Shown: in pieces, positions 8,578 to 18,268 of the stretch
Position numbering within the stretch: the stretch's first letter is position 1
How the letters are laid out: every line of letters begins with the position of its first letter
Made by a program: the position numbers and the translations under genes
Source: Enterocloster asparagiformis
GTDB taxonomy: Bacteria > Bacillota > Clostridia > Lachnospirales > Lachnospiraceae
DNA: 64,000 bases
Reading direction: 5' to 3'
Assembly (NCBI GenBank): GCA_018380885.1
Contig: JAGZSY010000018.1
Location: 1 to 64,000 of the forward strand
The notes under the pieces: model-generated
Seen by the model: the letters and a program-made list of their open reading frames with translations, nothing else
Told to the model about the DNA's origin: nothing
Database searches by the model: none

Positions 8578-9285
8578 ATGCAGGCAATACTTCTGGCCGG
8601 AGGCCTGGGCACGCGACTGCGCAGCGTAGTCAGCGACCGTCCCAAGCCCATGGCCCTGATTGAGGGCCGGCCGTTTATGGAATACGTGACAAGGGAGCTG
8701 GTGCGCCACGGCATCACGGAAATCATTTTTGCCGTGGGTTACAAGGGCTCCATGGTGGAGGAGCACTTCGGCGACGGCTCCGCCTACGGGTTTAAGGCCG
8801 CCTACGCTTACGAGGAAACGCTGCTGGGCACGGCCGGAGCCATCAAAAATGCCGGGCGTCTGGTCACGGAGGAACGCTTTTTTGTCCTCAACGCGGACAC
8901 CTTTTACCAGATCGACTATACCAGGCTGGTGCGCCTCCAGGACGAGATGAACCTGGATATGGCCCTGGTGCTGCGGGAGGTGCCCGACGTGTCCCGCTAC
9001 GGGCAGGCGGTCCTGGACCGTGCCGGCCGTCTGACCGGCTTTAATGAAAAGACCACCGAGGCCAGGCCGGGCGCCATAAACGGCGGAATCTACCTGATGA
9101 AACGCGGATTGCTGGACGACATCCCGGAGGGCAAGGTGTCCCTGGAGAATGAAATGATCCCCCGCTGGCTGGAGGCTGGCAGACCTCTGGGCGGATTTGT
9201 CAACGACGGATATTTCATTGACATCGGCATCCCGGAGGCATATTTCCAGTTTCAGGAAGATGTTGTGGGCGGGATTGTCCGTTAG
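8578..9285 (+). CDS. hddC: D-glycero-alpha-D-manno-heptose 1-phosphate guanylyltransferase
   Basis: A 235-residue sugar nucleotidyltransferase that would make GDP-D-glycero-alpha-D-manno-heptose from GTP and the heptose 1-phosphate. The N-terminus has the family signature LLAGGLGTRL followed by RPKPM, and LNADTFY provides the metal-binding Asp. It is shorter than RmlA-type enzymes and matches the HddC group. Assignment is strengthened by the next two genes, which supply the kinase, phosphatase and isomerase of the same pathway. AGGAGG precedes the ATG. A mannose-1-phosphate guanylyltransferase is the less likely alternative. Confidence 0.8.
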   Translation: MQAILLAGGLGTRLRSVVSDRPKPMALIEGRPFMEYVTRELVRHGITEIIFAVGYKGSMVEEHFGDGSAYGFKAAYAYEETLLGTAGAIKNAGRLVTEERFFVLNADTFYQIDYTRLVRLQDEMNLDMALVLREVPDVSRYGQAVLDRAGRLTGFNEKTTEARPGAINGGIYLMKRGLLDDIPEGKVSLENEMIPRWLEAGRPLGGFVNDGYFIDIGIPEAYFQFQEDVVGGIVR

Positions 9286-9318
9286 CAGTTGCGAACGGCT
9301 TACTGGAGAGGAGAAAAT

Positions 9319-10389
9319 ATGGTTATCAGAGGAAGAGCGCCGCTGCGCATAAGCTTTGGCGGCGGAGGTACGGACGTGGCCCCGTTCTGCGAGGAGCAGG
9401 GGGGCGCGATTATCGGAAGCACCATCAACAAATACGCTTACTGCTCCATCGTTCCCCGGGACGACGACCAGATTGTGGTCCATTCCCTGGATTTCGACAT
9501 GACGGTGAAATACAACACCAATGAAAATTACGTGTACGACGGCAAGCTGGATCTGGTGACAGCGGCCCTGAAGGCCATGGACATCAAACAGGGCTGCGAG
9601 GTTTATCTCCAGTGCGATGCGCCTCCGGGGTCGGGCCTGGGCACGTCCTCCACGGTGATGGTCGCCATGCTGACCGCCATGAGCCGCTGGAAGGGCGAGA
9701 TGATGGACGCGTATGCCATGGCGGACCTGGCGTACCAGGTGGAGCGGCTGGATTTGAAGATCGACGGCGGGTACCAGGATCAGTACGCCTCCACCTTCGG
9801 CGGTTTCAACTTCATCGAGTTCCACGGCCGCAACAATGTGGTGGTGAATCCCCTGCGCATCAAAAAGGACATCATACATGAACTGCAGTACAACCTGCTG
9901 CTCTGCTACACCGGCAAGGTCCATGTGTCGGCCAACATTATCAAGGATCAGGTGTCCAACTACGAGAAGCAGGATCCGTTTAAAGCCATGTGCGAGGTGA
10001 AGGCGTTGTCCTACGCCCTGAAGGACGAGCTGCTAAAGGGGAACCTGCACAGCTTTGGAAAGCTGCTGGACTACGGTTGGCAGAGCAAAAAGCGCATGAG
10101 CAACAAGATTTCCAACCCGCAGATAGACGAGCTGTACGCGGAAGCGCTGAAGGCGGGAGCCATGGGCGGCAAGCTTTTGGGTGCCGGAGGCGGCGGCTTC
10201 CTGTTGCTGTACTGCCCCTACAACGTGCGCCACAAGGTAGCCGCGCGCATGGAGCAGATGGGCGGACAGCTGACGGACTGGAATTTTGAGCTGCGGGGCG
10301 CCCAGAGCTGGGTGGCTGACGACGACCGCTGGCAGTATAAGCAGGTGAAGGTGCACATGCCCAACGGCGAGTACAGCTTCGATATATAA
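9319..10389 (+). CDS. hddA: D-glycero-alpha-D-manno-heptose 7-phosphate kinase
   Basis: A 356-residue GHMP kinase that phosphorylates heptose 7-phosphate at C1. The start RGRAPLRISFGGGGTDV and the ATP loop PPGSGLGTSSTV are typical of HddA, and the C-terminal GGKLLGAGGGGFLLLY is the second GHMP glycine motif. I chose ATG 9319 because GGAGAGGAG lies directly upstream; an earlier in-frame start at 9289 would add ten unlike residues. It follows hddC by 33 bases in the same operon. Confidence 0.85.
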   Translation: MVIRGRAPLRISFGGGGTDVAPFCEEQGGAIIGSTINKYAYCSIVPRDDDQIVVHSLDFDMTVKYNTNENYVYDGKLDLVTAALKAMDIKQGCEVYLQCDAPPGSGLGTSSTVMVAMLTAMSRWKGEMMDAYAMADLAYQVERLDLKIDGGYQDQYASTFGGFNFIEFHGRNNVVVNPLRIKKDIIHELQYNLLLCYTGKVHVSANIIKDQVSNYEKQDPFKAMCEVKALSYALKDELLKGNLHSFGKLLDYGWQSKKRMSNKISNPQIDELYAEALKAGAMGGKLLGAGGGGFLLLYCPYNVRHKVAARMEQMGGQLTDWNFELRGAQSWVADDDRWQYKQVKVHMPNGEYSFDI

Positions 10390-10485
10390 GATATAAGCGC
10401 CATGGCTCCTGCTGTGAGCCCGGCGGCCAAACATGTCCGTCCGCCTTGCGGATGGATGAGAAAATGACTGAAGGAGCGGACAGCG

Positions 10486-11706
10486 ATGGACAAGGTGGTA
10501 TTTCTGGACCGGGACGGGACAATCAATGAGGAAGTGCATTATCTCTACCGGCCGGAGGACTTTAAATTCCTGCCCGGCGTGCCGGAGGCCCTGAAAATGC
10601 TGACGGATGCCGGTTACAAGCTGGTGGTGGTGACAAACCAGGCCGGGGTGGCCAGGGGGTATTACAGCGAGGAGGACGTGGTAAAGCTTCACGCCCATGT
10701 CAATGAACTTCTGAAACCATACGGCACCGGCATCGACGGCTTTTACTACTGCCCGCACCACCCGGAGTACGGGATCGGCAGGTACAAGGCGGATTGTAAG
10801 TGCCGCAAACCCGGCATCGGTCTGTTTGAACAGGCGGAGAAGGATTTTGCAGTGGACAAATCCGCCTCCTACATGATCGGCGACAAGCTCCTGGACGTGA
10901 CGGCGGGAAAGCGGTACGGCGTGACTTCCATTCTGGTGGGGACCGGCTACGGCGCCCGCCACCGCCGCCAGGCGGAGGAGGAAGGGCTGACGCGCGAATA
11001 CGATTGGTATGCGGACACGCTGAAACAGGCGGTCCGGTGGATTTTGCGGAGAGAGAAGGAGGAAATTCCTATGAGCGAGATGGATTATCTGGAGCAGCTG
11101 ACCCAGCGGTATCCGGTGCTGGCGCCGGTGCGGGATTCGATTTTGGCGGCTTACGAGGCCATGAAGGAGAGCTTTGAGAACGGCGGCAAGCTTTTGGTGG
11201 CGGGAAACGGCGGAAGCTGCGCGGACAGCGAGCACATTGTGGGCGAGCTGATGAAGGGCTTTGTGAAGCGTCGCCCGGTGACCGAGGAATTTGCCAAGGC
11301 ATTGGCCGAGGCGGACCCGCAGCGTGGCCCCGAGCTGGCGGCCAAGCTCCAGGGCGGGCTTGCGGCCATTGCGCTGACCGGTCACAACGGCCTGTCAACG
11401 GCCTACGCCAACGACGTGGACGGCGGTATGGTGTTCGCCCAGCAGCTCTACGGCTACGGCAGAAAGGGCGATGTGTTCCTGGGGATATCCACCTCGGGAA
11501 ATTCCGCCAATGTGATGTACGCCATGGCGGCGGCAAAGGCCATGGGGATTAAGACCATTGCCCTGACCGGGCGGGACGGGGGCGCCATGGGGCGGTCCGC
11601 GGATGTGGCGGTCATTGTGCCGGAGACGGAGACCTACATGATCCAGGAGCTGCATCTGCCGGTTTACCACGCCCTGTGCCTGATGCTGGAGGAACATTTT
11701 TTCTAA
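10486..11706 (+). CDS. gmhB-gmhA: Bifunctional heptose bisphosphate phosphatase / sedoheptulose 7-phosphate isomerase (GmhB-GmhA fusion)
   Basis: A 406-residue protein joining two steps of activated-heptose synthesis. Residues 1-185 are a HAD phosphatase of the GmhB type: FLDRDGTIN with nucleophile D8 and acid D10, VVVTNQAG, a Cys/His zinc loop (CPHHPEYG...CKCRKPG) and MIGDKLLD. From about residue 195 it is a SIS-domain isomerase of the GmhA type: VAGNGGSCADSEHIVGEL, FLGISTSGNSANV. GmhA makes heptose 7-phosphate from sedoheptulose 7-phosphate, and GmhB removes the 7-phosphate after HddA. The two are usually separate proteins. A 96-base gap separates it from hddA. Confidence 0.85.
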   Translation: MDKVVFLDRDGTINEEVHYLYRPEDFKFLPGVPEALKMLTDAGYKLVVVTNQAGVARGYYSEEDVVKLHAHVNELLKPYGTGIDGFYYCPHHPEYGIGRYKADCKCRKPGIGLFEQAEKDFAVDKSASYMIGDKLLDVTAGKRYGVTSILVGTGYGARHRRQAEEEGLTREYDWYADTLKQAVRWILRREKEEIPMSEMDYLEQLTQRYPVLAPVRDSILAAYEAMKESFENGGKLLVAGNGGSCADSEHIVGELMKGFVKRRPVTEEFAKALAEADPQRGPELAAKLQGGLAAIALTGHNGLSTAYANDVDGGMVFAQQLYGYGRKGDVFLGISTSGNSANVMYAMAAAKAMGIKTIALTGRDGGAMGRSADVAVIVPETETYMIQELHLPVYHALCLMLEEHFF

Positions 11707-11721
11707 AAGGAGCCAAGCCCA

Positions 11722-12507
11722 ATGAGACACAAGCATGTATTTGCCATCTGCGCTTACAAGGACTCTCCGTATCTGGAGAGCTGTATCCGCTCCCTGGCGG
11801 GGCAGCGGGTCAAGTCGCCGGTGATTCTCTGCACCTCCACGCCCAGCCCTTATATCGACCGCCTGGCCGGAAAATACGGCGTGCCGGTCTATGTGAGGGA
11901 CGGGGCCAGCAATATGCGGGACGACTGGAATTTCGCCTACCACATGGCGGACGGCGAGCTGGTGACCATCGCCCACCAGGACGATGTGTACCACAAGGAC
12001 TACGCTGCAGAGCTTCTGCGGGCTTACCGCCGTTACCCGGACATGACCATGTTTACCTCGGACTACGTGATTGTCAAACATGATAAGCTGATCACCCGGG
12101 ACAAGATGCTCCTGGTGAAGCGCCTGCTGCGCCTGCCCCTGCGCGTTCCCGCTCTGAATGACCGGGCCTGGGTGAAAAAGCTGCCGCTCATGTTCGGCAA
12201 TTCCATCTGCTGTCCGGCCTCCACTTACCAGAAGCGCCTGCTGGGGGAGCCGCTGTTTCAGGAGGATTACAAGTTCGCCCTGGACTGGGCCAACCTTCTG
12301 GCGCTGGCTGAGCGCAGGGGGCGCTTTATCTGCGCGGAACGGCCGCTCCTGTACTACCGGGTCCACGACGGAGCCACGACAAAGCAGTGTATTGTGAACC
12401 ACGACCGGGCCAGGGAGGAGGCGGAGATGTTCCGCCGGTTCTGGCCTGAGGCGGTGGTGAAGCTGCTGATGAAACCCTACCAGACCGCTTACGACGAGTA
12501 CCAATAG
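11722..12507 (+). CDS. Family 2 glycosyltransferase
   Basis: A 261-residue GT-A fold protein. The N-terminus (HVFAICAYKDSPYLESCIRS) fits the nucleotide-binding strand of GT2 enzymes, and TIAHQDDVYHKDY carries the metal-binding acidic motif. It lacks membrane segments, so it probably works at the inner membrane face on a lipid-linked glycan. The start is 15 bases after gmhB-gmhA, with AAAGGAG upstream. The donor may be the GDP-heptose made by the preceding genes, but nothing in the sequence proves it. Confidence 0.75.
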   Translation: MRHKHVFAICAYKDSPYLESCIRSLAGQRVKSPVILCTSTPSPYIDRLAGKYGVPVYVRDGASNMRDDWNFAYHMADGELVTIAHQDDVYHKDYAAELLRAYRRYPDMTMFTSDYVIVKHDKLITRDKMLLVKRLLRLPLRVPALNDRAWVKKLPLMFGNSICCPASTYQKRLLGEPLFQEDYKFALDWANLLALAERRGRFICAERPLLYYRVHDGATTKQCIVNHDRAREEAEMFRRFWPEAVVKLLMKPYQTAYDEYQ

Positions 12508-12521
12508 TCAGGAAGAGACAC

Positions 12522-14957
12522 ATGAACAGACGGGAGAAATGGATTCTGGCGCTGGCCGGCCTGCTGGTGCTGCTTTTATTAACCATACAGGGCATCGGAT
12601 TGTGGATTCTGGGGCCGTTTAAGAAAATTCTTGTGGATAATGCCACTGAGATCATGCTGGCGGAGACAGGGGCCGTGTTCCTCTGGAACCTTTGGTGGCT
12701 CAGCCGGGTAAAACGGCCTGGATTGCAGGCCGCGGGCTGCGCGGCGGGCCTTGCGGTGTTCTCCTGGTGCCACCGGATTCTGGTGCCCCTGGTTGGGACG
12801 GCGGTTTACGCGGGGGTTCTTCTGCTCGCCGGGCGGAGGCTGCGGCTGGCATTTTCCGGGAAAACGGGACGGAGCAGCGGGAACCGCGGGGCACAGAAAA
12901 CGGGGGGCGGAAAAAGCGATCCGGCCTCCCCGGAGCTGCCCCTGGCGGAAGGCCTGGGGCTGGACCTGATTCTGGGCTGCGCGTTCTGGATTGTCCTGGT
13001 CTGCCTTGTCTCCCTGACCGGCCGGGGCGGAGTGGAGCTTTGGCGGGTTTTGGCTGCGCTTCTTGGCGCGTGCTGCCTGGCCGCAGAGCTGTGGGGACAG
13101 CGGTCAAAGGGCGGGCTGCGGGCTGCTGCCTGCGTTTGCCGGCGCAACTGCTCAGGGCTTCTGCCGGAAACCCGCAAACAGGCCCTTCTGGCCGCCTTTG
13201 CCCTGACCATGGTGATGGTGCAGATCGGCCGGCTGAACATTTCCCTGGACTACGACTCCCTCCACTACGGCCTGCGCTCCGCCTATGTGCTGGACAACGG
13301 CAGGGGGATTTTTGAGAACCTGGGTTTGGTCAATCTGGTCTACACTTACCCCAAGGGGCTGGAGGTTCTGGCGCTGCCCCTGAACAGCTCATCCACCTAC
13401 GGCTTTGTGCTCTCCCTGTCCCTGTGGGCCACGGCGGGGGTTCTGCTGCTGGCGGGCCATATTGCGGGCCGCCGGGCGGGAAAGACCAGGCGATTCTGGG
13501 CCATGGCTCTGCTGGCGGCAGTTCCCGGCGTTATGAACATGGCGGACACCGCCAAGTGCGACAATGTGACCCTCCTGTTCCAGCTGCTGTTTTTCGATTT
13601 CGTGTGCTGCGCGCTGGGGGCGGCGGGAAGGGAGCAGGAGCGGGGGCAGCCCTGGTTTCTCATGGGGCTCTCCGCTTACCTGATGACCCTGACGCTCAAG
13701 CCCACGGCCATTGTGTTCTCCACCATCATGGCATTTATCTGCCTGCTCTGCCTGATTTGGTGTAAGAAGCTGCGGGTGGCTGTGAGAGATACAAAAAATG
13801 GAAGAAATTGGGGACTGCTTCTGCCCCTGATCCCGACGGCCGCGGTAGCGGGCATGTGGTACAGGACCTGGAATATCACCGGAGTCCCGGTCACCTCCAT
13901 TTTCGCCGGGGTGTTTGAGCGGATGGGCTTTTCGGTTCGAATGCCCTACTCCTTTGCCAATGTGATCGGCAACCCGTCCAGCCTGAGCGCGGGCGAGAAA
14001 TTGTCCCGGCTGGCCGCGCGGCTCTGGGGAATGGCGGTGCTGCCCCTGGGGGAGGACATGGAGCATGTGGTGATCGCCTGGGGAACCGGCCTGATCACGG
14101 TGCTGGCCTTTCTCTGGCTCTGCTGGCTCATCGCCTTCGCGCGGTCCGGCGGGATGAGGCCAAGGCGGGCAGCCGCGACGGATTCGAAGCGGCCTGGCGG
14201 GCAGTGCCAGCCCTTCTGCGAGGCGCTTTTGCTGCCGGTTCTGGGGCTGGCCTGTATCTACAGCGTCTACACCCTGTCCCAGGTGGACGGCAATTACTTT
14301 ATTCTCTTTTACACGCTTCTGATTGTCAGCGCGGCCGGGATCGAGCGCCCGGGCGGCAGAAAGACCGATCTGGAACGCAACCTGTCCGGGCTTATGGTCC
14401 CGCTGGTGGCGGCCGGCGCGCTGGCCACCTGCTGCACCAGCTGGGCCGGGGCGCGGGGCTTCACGCCCGTTTCCCTGAGTCATGGGGGCTGGTATGACCA
14501 TCGGGCTGAGATACGGCAACGCCAGGACAGCGCCGGTTTGACGCAGATCGTTTCCCTGCTGACGCCCAGGAGCCGGGTGGTGGGGCTGGGAGCCCATCCA
14601 CAGGTGCTGGATCTGCCCTGCAGCGTGCAGAGCTACTACGATATCACGGGCAGCGGCGGCAACGTCTACCTGGTTAAAAAGCTGGACTATTTTAAATGGT
14701 ACCTGGACATTTCCGGCACGGAGTACCTGTTTGTGGAAAAGGGATTTGAGGAGCAGCAGAGCCGGGCGGGAGAGATTGTCCGCTATATGATCGAGGACAA
14801 CAGCCTGACCGACCTGGTGTACGAGGACGGCAATCTGCTGGGGCGCGTGTGCATCGGCGGGCCGGATAGCGACGGAAATCCCTATGACCGGGAGCGGATC
14901 GCTCGGGAGTTCGAGGAAGGTTTTAACCAATATATGGGAAAAACTGACGGGAGATAA
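12522..14957 (+). CDS. Large polytopic membrane protein, GT-C-like
   Basis: An 811-residue protein with about a dozen hydrophobic spans, starting immediately with a membrane anchor (ILALAGLLVLLLLTIQGIGL). An extracytoplasmic-type loop around residue 240 carries LDYDSLHYGLRSAY, an acidic motif of the kind that forms the active site of GT-C transferases using polyprenyl-phosphate sugars. A soluble tail of about 200 residues follows the last span. It is the first of three such genes in a row. A role in decorating or extending the glycan outside the membrane is likely; a polymerase or flippase role is not excluded. Confidence 0.6.
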   Translation: MNRREKWILALAGLLVLLLLTIQGIGLWILGPFKKILVDNATEIMLAETGAVFLWNLWWLSRVKRPGLQAAGCAAGLAVFSWCHRILVPLVGTAVYAGVLLLAGRRLRLAFSGKTGRSSGNRGAQKTGGGKSDPASPELPLAEGLGLDLILGCAFWIVLVCLVSLTGRGGVELWRVLAALLGACCLAAELWGQRSKGGLRAAACVCRRNCSGLLPETRKQALLAAFALTMVMVQIGRLNISLDYDSLHYGLRSAYVLDNGRGIFENLGLVNLVYTYPKGLEVLALPLNSSSTYGFVLSLSLWATAGVLLLAGHIAGRRAGKTRRFWAMALLAAVPGVMNMADTAKCDNVTLLFQLLFFDFVCCALGAAGREQERGQPWFLMGLSAYLMTLTLKPTAIVFSTIMAFICLLCLIWCKKLRVAVRDTKNGRNWGLLLPLIPTAAVAGMWYRTWNITGVPVTSIFAGVFERMGFSVRMPYSFANVIGNPSSLSAGEKLSRLAARLWGMAVLPLGEDMEHVVIAWGTGLITVLAFLWLCWLIAFARSGGMRPRRAAATDSKRPGGQCQPFCEALLLPVLGLACIYSVYTLSQVDGNYFILFYTLLIVSAAGIERPGGRKTDLERNLSGLMVPLVAAGALATCCTSWAGARGFTPVSLSHGGWYDHRAEIRQRQDSAGLTQIVSLLTPRSRVVGLGAHPQVLDLPCSVQSYYDITGSGGNVYLVKKLDYFKWYLDISGTEYLFVEKGFEEQQSRAGEIVRYMIEDNSLTDLVYEDGNLLGRVCIGGPDSDGNPYDRERIAREFEEGFNQYMGKTDGR

Positions 14958-14978
14958 GACAGAAGGAGGCGGCATACA

Positions 14979-16838
14979 TTGGATAAAAAGCAAACCAGGA
15001 AATACACCATCGGGTTCTCGCGCATGGAGAAAAAGTATGAGTGGAAGGACCACGTGATTTTTATGGGGCTTCTGCTGGCCCTGGCTGTTTGGGTCAACCG
15101 GGGAATCGAAATTAAGGGGCTGTACATGGACGACCTCTATTTCTGGTCCTGCTACGGGGAGCAGAGCTTTTTGGAGTACGTGTTCCCTATGGGCAGCACG
15201 CGCTTCCGCTTCCTCTACTATCTGGCGGCCTGGCTGGAGATGGCGGTGGTGCGAAACCACACCGGCCTTTTTGTGCCCATCAACATTCTGCTCAACGCGG
15301 CCGTGTCCTGGATGCTCTACAGCATCGGCAGGCGTCTGGCCAATTCCAAGGGCGTGGGCTTTCTATGCGGCGTTATGTTTCTGGTCAGCCGCATGGCCTA
15401 CTACCAGATCGGCCAGGTGCTGGGGCTGATGGAGACCATGGCCCTGTGGATGGCGATTCTCATCCTCTGGTATCTCTACCGTTATCTCAACGAGGAGGGG
15501 CAGGAGCGGCGCTATTTCATCGCCTGCGGCCTGTACTTCGGCGTGTGCTTTGTCCACGAGCGCTACATGGCGCTGATCCCGCTGTTTTTTATGGTGCTGC
15601 TGTTTAAGGGCTCCAGAAAGCTATGGGAGTGGCTGGCGCCCGCGGTCTCCTTTCTGCTGGTGCAGCTCATCCGCGCGCTCACCATCGGCACCGTTCTCCC
15701 GGCCGGCACAGGCGGGACCCAGGTGGCCGACACGCTGAGCATCTCCAGGTGTATCCGCTACGCCCTCAGCCAGGCGGCCTACGTGTTCGGCGTCAACGCT
15801 GGGCCGGAGCACTTAAACGGCCTGCCCTGGTCTCAGAGTCCATGGCTGATTAGGGGGCTGGTGATTCTGGCGGACCTGATGGTGGCTGCGCTGACGCTTG
15901 GCTTCCTGATCCGCCTGTTTCAATCAAAGAAGGAGAAGCGGCGTCCCCTGTTGAAAAATGCCGGCCTGTTTCTGGTGTTTTTGGCCATGTGCATCGCCAG
16001 TTCCAGCGTGACCATCCGGGTGGAGATGCGCTGGGTGTACGTTTCCCTGGCAGCGGCCCTTTTGTTCATGGCCTGGATGTACGGCGTGCTGACGGAGGAT
16101 GTGAAGCGGGAGCTGTACCTGAAACGGCTGTGGCCCTGGGGAGCGGCTTTTATCTGCTATGTGGCGCTCATGCTGCCGGTGGAGCTGTTCTACCGCGGTT
16201 ACTACCCCCAATTGTATCTCTGGCCGGACCAGCTGCGCTACAACTCCCTGGCGGAGGAGACCTACGGGAGGTATGGGGACAGCCTGTTCGGCAAGACGAT
16301 CTATATCATCGGCGACAGCTATGAAATGAGTGATTTCACTGCAAACACCTTTTTTAAAGTGTTCGACAAGGAGCGCACGGCGCAGGGCACGCGGGTGGTG
16401 CACATTAAGAGCATCCGGGATTTCGGCCTGGTGACGGACGGCATGCTGGTGCTGCGGGAGGACCCGGAAAACAACGCGTTCCAGGATATCACCGGATTTG
16501 TGCGGGAGCTGAAGCTCAAGCCGGAATACGGCTATTACCGGGACGGATGGATGGACGAGCACGCGGAAATCAGCGTGATGGCGGGCTCCACCGGAAGCAT
16601 TGACCTGGAGATCATGTACCCGGGCCTGCTGAGCGGCGGCGAGACCATCACCATCACCAGGGAGGGATGGCCGCCGGATACCATTGCCGTGAACTCCAGC
16701 GTGAGCCGCACTTCGGTCCATGTGGAGCCGTGGCAGACCGTAAAACTGAAATTCGACTACAACTTCTATATGCAGGACGCCCAGGAACAGAGGGGCGCGG
16801 ACCGGCTGGCAGCCATTGTCAACATCAAAGCCGATTAG
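14979..16838 (+). CDS. Polytopic membrane protein, GT-C-like
   Basis: A 619-residue protein with roughly ten membrane spans and a soluble C-terminal third. The first loop holds GLYMDDLYFW, a DD motif as in GT-C glycosyltransferases. The start is TTG at 14979, supported by AGGAGG nine bases upstream; the in-frame ATG at 15024 has no ribosome site. It is 21 bases from the upstream gene. Substrate is unknown. It probably uses a lipid-phosphate sugar such as that made by the GT2 at 22524. Confidence 0.6.
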   Translation: MDKKQTRKYTIGFSRMEKKYEWKDHVIFMGLLLALAVWVNRGIEIKGLYMDDLYFWSCYGEQSFLEYVFPMGSTRFRFLYYLAAWLEMAVVRNHTGLFVPINILLNAAVSWMLYSIGRRLANSKGVGFLCGVMFLVSRMAYYQIGQVLGLMETMALWMAILILWYLYRYLNEEGQERRYFIACGLYFGVCFVHERYMALIPLFFMVLLFKGSRKLWEWLAPAVSFLLVQLIRALTIGTVLPAGTGGTQVADTLSISRCIRYALSQAAYVFGVNAGPEHLNGLPWSQSPWLIRGLVILADLMVAALTLGFLIRLFQSKKEKRRPLLKNAGLFLVFLAMCIASSSVTIRVEMRWVYVSLAAALLFMAWMYGVLTEDVKRELYLKRLWPWGAAFICYVALMLPVELFYRGYYPQLYLWPDQLRYNSLAEETYGRYGDSLFGKTIYIIGDSYEMSDFTANTFFKVFDKERTAQGTRVVHIKSIRDFGLVTDGMLVLREDPENNAFQDITGFVRELKLKPEYGYYRDGWMDEHAEISVMAGSTGSIDLEIMYPGLLSGGETITITREGWPPDTIAVNSSVSRTSVHVEPWQTVKLKFDYNFYMQDAQEQRGADRLAAIVNIKAD

Positions 16839-16857
16839 AGGACGGGTGCGACGGACT

Positions 16858-18246
16858 ATGAGACAAAAAAAACAGATAATCTATTGGCTGCTGCCCCTGC
16901 TGGGCACGGTCTTTGCGCTTTGGTATGTGAAAAATGCCACCGCCGACGTGGTGTACTCCGACTACATCCGCCTGGTGAACAGCTATCTGCCGGATGTCTG
17001 GAATCCGGAGAAATTCTTTGTGCCGGACATTCTGACCAGAATCCCGGTCAGCTTCCTGGCGCGCATCGTCAACGTGGAGCTGTTCGGCTTTTCCGTGACC
17101 TTTGAGCGGGTGCTGGGCGTTCTGAGCCTGGGACTGGCCGGCGCCGTGCTGGGAATGTACTGCCGGGAGCGCCGGGTGGGCTGCCTGTGGTTTGCGCTGC
17201 TGATGGCGGTGATGTTCAGCCTGAACAAGTGGGAGATGCTGACAAACGGCAGCGGCTGGGCCCATTTCTTCTCCTTTGCCTGCTTCTATTACCATGAGCT
17301 GGTGCTGGACCGGGTCTGGTCCGGGGAGGAGAAGCAGCACGACCGGATGAAGCTGTGCGCGCTGCCCTGGCTGATTATCCTGGGAGCGGCCGGCCCTTAC
17401 TGCGCCGGCTACGCGGCCACCCTGCTGCTGTCCTACGCCTTTTGCATGGTGCGGGATCATTTCCGTCAGGGTACGGGAAAATGGGACCGGCGCTACGTCG
17501 TGTACGGGCTCTGCGCCCTGCTGCCCCTGCTGCTGTACATGCTCAGCAGCTCCTTCGCTGTGGAGGAGCACGCCGGAGCCACGGGACGCTCCCTGGGGCA
17601 GATTCTGGCCGATCACCCCGATTTCCCGGTGCGCTTTCTGCTGAAATCCTTTGCCGGGATTCTGGTGGGCGGGGAGGAGCTGCAGGAGCTGGTGAAAAAC
17701 GGCATGATCGCCAACCGCGGTGTCTATCTGCTGGGGCTTTTGACGGCGTCCGGCTACCTGGCGGCCCTGTGGCTGAACCTGAGGCTGAAGCTGTACGACC
17801 GCAGCATATTTCCGCTGATGCTGCTGGTGTCGGGGGGGATCAACCACGTGCTGATTTTCATTTCCCGCTATATTTTTGAGAAGGAGGATTACGCGCTGAG
17901 TTCCCGCTACGCGCTGCAGTTCCAGGTGGGAATCCTGGGCATTGTGCTGACCTTTGCCCTGGCCTACGGGGCCGTGGCCCGGGGCAGGCGGTCATGGCGG
18001 GCGCTGATGGCGCTGTTCTGCCTTGCAATCCTGGCGGGAAATGGTTATACTACTTATCATGAGTTGAAGAAAGCTCCCTACCGGGAGGAAAGCTTTGAGC
18101 GCATGGCGCGCCAGGCCGGGGATTTTTCCGGGCTGACGGACGGCGAGCTGGCCGATCTGTACGAGTACCGCAAGGGCCGCGACAAGATCGAGCGGGCGTT
18201 TGAGATATTGAAGGAGAACCACCTGAACGTATTTCGTGACAGGTAA
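16858..18246 (+). CDS. Polytopic membrane protein, GT-C-like
   Basis: A 462-residue protein with about ten hydrophobic spans. Directly after the first span it has TADVVYSDYIRLVNSYLPD, an acidic loop in the place expected for a GT-C active site. I chose ATG 16858; a TTG at 16816 would overlap the preceding gene and has no better ribosome site. Unlike the two neighbours it has only a short soluble tail. Third member of the membrane-protein trio; function inferred only from topology and location. Confidence 0.55.
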   Translation: MRQKKQIIYWLLPLLGTVFALWYVKNATADVVYSDYIRLVNSYLPDVWNPEKFFVPDILTRIPVSFLARIVNVELFGFSVTFERVLGVLSLGLAGAVLGMYCRERRVGCLWFALLMAVMFSLNKWEMLTNGSGWAHFFSFACFYYHELVLDRVWSGEEKQHDRMKLCALPWLIILGAAGPYCAGYAATLLLSYAFCMVRDHFRQGTGKWDRRYVVYGLCALLPLLLYMLSSSFAVEEHAGATGRSLGQILADHPDFPVRFLLKSFAGILVGGEELQELVKNGMIANRGVYLLGLLTASGYLAALWLNLRLKLYDRSIFPLMLLVSGGINHVLIFISRYIFEKEDYALSSRYALQFQVGILGIVLTFALAYGAVARGRRSWRALMALFCLAILAGNGYTTYHELKKAPYREESFERMARQAGDFSGLTDGELADLYEYRKGRDKIERAFEILKENHLNVFRDR

Positions 18247-18268
18247 AGGATAACGGAGGATAAGCGAT

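Noticed and set aside
13389..15260. 623-codon open frame on the minus strand
   Set aside because: It lies antisense to the GT-C-like membrane gene, its protein is His/Gln/Pro-rich low-complexity sequence, and it has no ribosome site. It is a by-product of GC-rich codon use.
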